From: Gammaproteobacteria bacterium
Lineage (GTDB): Bacteria > Pseudomonadota > Gammaproteobacteria > GRL18
DNA: 8,394 bases
NCBI GenBank assembly: GCA_013139395.1
Contig: WTAX01000525.1
Span: forward strand, 1 to 8,394
Direction: 5' to 3'
Positions 6,331 to 8,394 of this stretch are shown here, piece by piece. Within the stretch, counting starts at the first letter, position 1. The number at the start of each line of letters is the position of its first letter. A program made the translations under genes and the position numbers. The notes under the pieces were generated by a model that saw only the letters and a list, made by a program, of their open reading frames with translations, was not told the origin of the DNA and ran no database searches.

Positions 6331-6355
6331 AAACATATGATGGAGAACATTTAAC

Positions 6356-6643
6356 GTGAACATTCGCCCATTAGGTGATCGCATAGTTGTGCGTCGTCTT
6401 GAAGAAGAAACAAAAACTGCTGGTGGTATTTATATCCCTGATTCTGCAACTGAAAAGCCATCTGAAGGTGAAGTCGTTGCAGTTGGTAAAGGCCGTATTG
6501 CTAATAACGGTGACTTGATAGCCATGGAAGTAAAAAGTGGTGATAAAGTGATTTTCGGTAAATATTCCGGAAGTGAAGTTAAAGTTGGTGATGAAACATT
6601 GCTGATTATGCGTGAAGAAGACGTATTAGCAGTTGTTGAATAA
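6356..6643 (+). CDS. groES: Co-chaperonin GroES (GTG start)
   Basis: GroES (95 residues; E. coli has 97) forms the heptameric lid that caps GroEL and encloses substrate proteins in the cytoplasm. [14 protein letters not shown] at the start and the C-terminal [19 protein letters not shown] are typical. The mobile loop covers about residues 17-33, and its GroEL-contact tripeptide is I25-Y26-I27 where E. coli has IVL. The roof loop around 47-55 (GRIANNGDL) is present. The start codon is GTG at 6356-6358, not ATG; the frame and the MNIRPL start leave no alternative, and GGAGA at 6342-6346 is a good ribosome-binding site 9 nt upstream. It lies 25 nt after CIRCE and 72 nt before groEL, forming the standard bicistronic operon. 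Confidence 0.98.
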   Translation: MNIRPLGDRIVVRRLEEETKTAGGIYIPDSATEKPSEGEVVAVGKGRIANNGDLIAMEVKSGDKVIFGKYSGSEVKVGDETLLIMREEDVLAVVE

Positions 6644-6654
6644 GTACTTATTCA
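6637..6654 (+). repeat. Perfect 18-bp palindrome across the groES stop codon
   Basis: TGAATAAGTACTTATTCA is fully self-complementary and includes the last glutamate codon and TAA stop of groES. In RNA it would form a 7-bp stem with a GUAC loop, extendable by two G-U pairs. No T-run follows, so it is not a terminator. It may affect processing or stability of the groES-groEL messenger; that is inference. Confidence 0.4.
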
Positions 6655-6712
6655 GTGCTGAAAAAATACACACAACTATCCCATTTTAAAGAAATAAATT
6701 ATCGAGGTATAA

Positions 6713-8362
<1,650 letters not shown>

Positions 8363-8370
8363 TTTTACAT

Positions 8371-8390
8371 CGAGTCTTAATTCGTACTCG
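8371..8390 (+). terminator. Possible start of a terminator hairpin after groEL (cut by window end)
   Basis: CGAGT and ACTCG, separated by 10 nt, can pair 8 nt after the groEL stop. The window ends 4 nt later, so the T-run needed to call a terminator cannot be seen. The 5-bp stem with a long loop is weak evidence. Confidence 0.2.
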
Positions 8391-8394
8391 TAGC

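Overview
The window is core bacterial chromosome, most likely from a moderately AT-rich gammaproteobacterium. The evidence is the aroQ-accB-accC cluster, the dsbD-cutA and fxsA-groES-groEL neighbourhoods (E. coli has the same genes in the order dsbD, cutA, dcuA, aspA, fxsA, yjeH, groES, groEL), and protein sequences that align closely with gammaproteobacterial versions. A CIRCE operator in front of groES argues against Enterobacterales. I see no mobile element, CRISPR array, tRNA or rRNA, and no clear sign of horizontal transfer.

Minus strand, read right to left. Positions 5354 to 1994 hold cutA, dsbD and a small TlpA-like thioredoxin-fold gene. This looks like a periplasmic thiol-redox unit: DsbD carries electrons across the inner membrane and the membrane-anchored TlpA-like protein is a plausible client. 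A Rho-independent terminator near 1785-1806 closes the unit, about 190 nt past the last stop. Just beyond it a good sigma-70-type promoter (1751-1779) starts the second unit, aroQ-accB-accC. This encodes type II dehydroquinase (shikimate pathway), the biotin carboxyl carrier protein and biotin carboxylase (first step of fatty acid synthesis). accC is cut by the left edge of the window.

Plus strand. From 5615 rightward lie fxsA (membrane protein), groES and groEL (the chaperonin pair, groEL complete). The 200 nt before groES are rich in control signals: an RpoH-type heat-shock promoter candidate, a strong terminator-shaped hairpin with a T-run, and a perfect CIRCE inverted repeat (HrcA operator). 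groES itself starts with GTG.

Most unusual points: (1) DsbD has two tandem N-terminal DsbD-alpha domains, each with its own cysteine pair, making it about 200 residues longer than E. coli DsbD; (2) the terminator-like hairpin lies between the RpoH-like promoter and CIRCE, so it would sit inside the heat-shock leader and could act as an attenuator; (3) several unexplained palindromes occur in the intergenic regions and across the groES stop codon. No wholly new multi-gene system was found.
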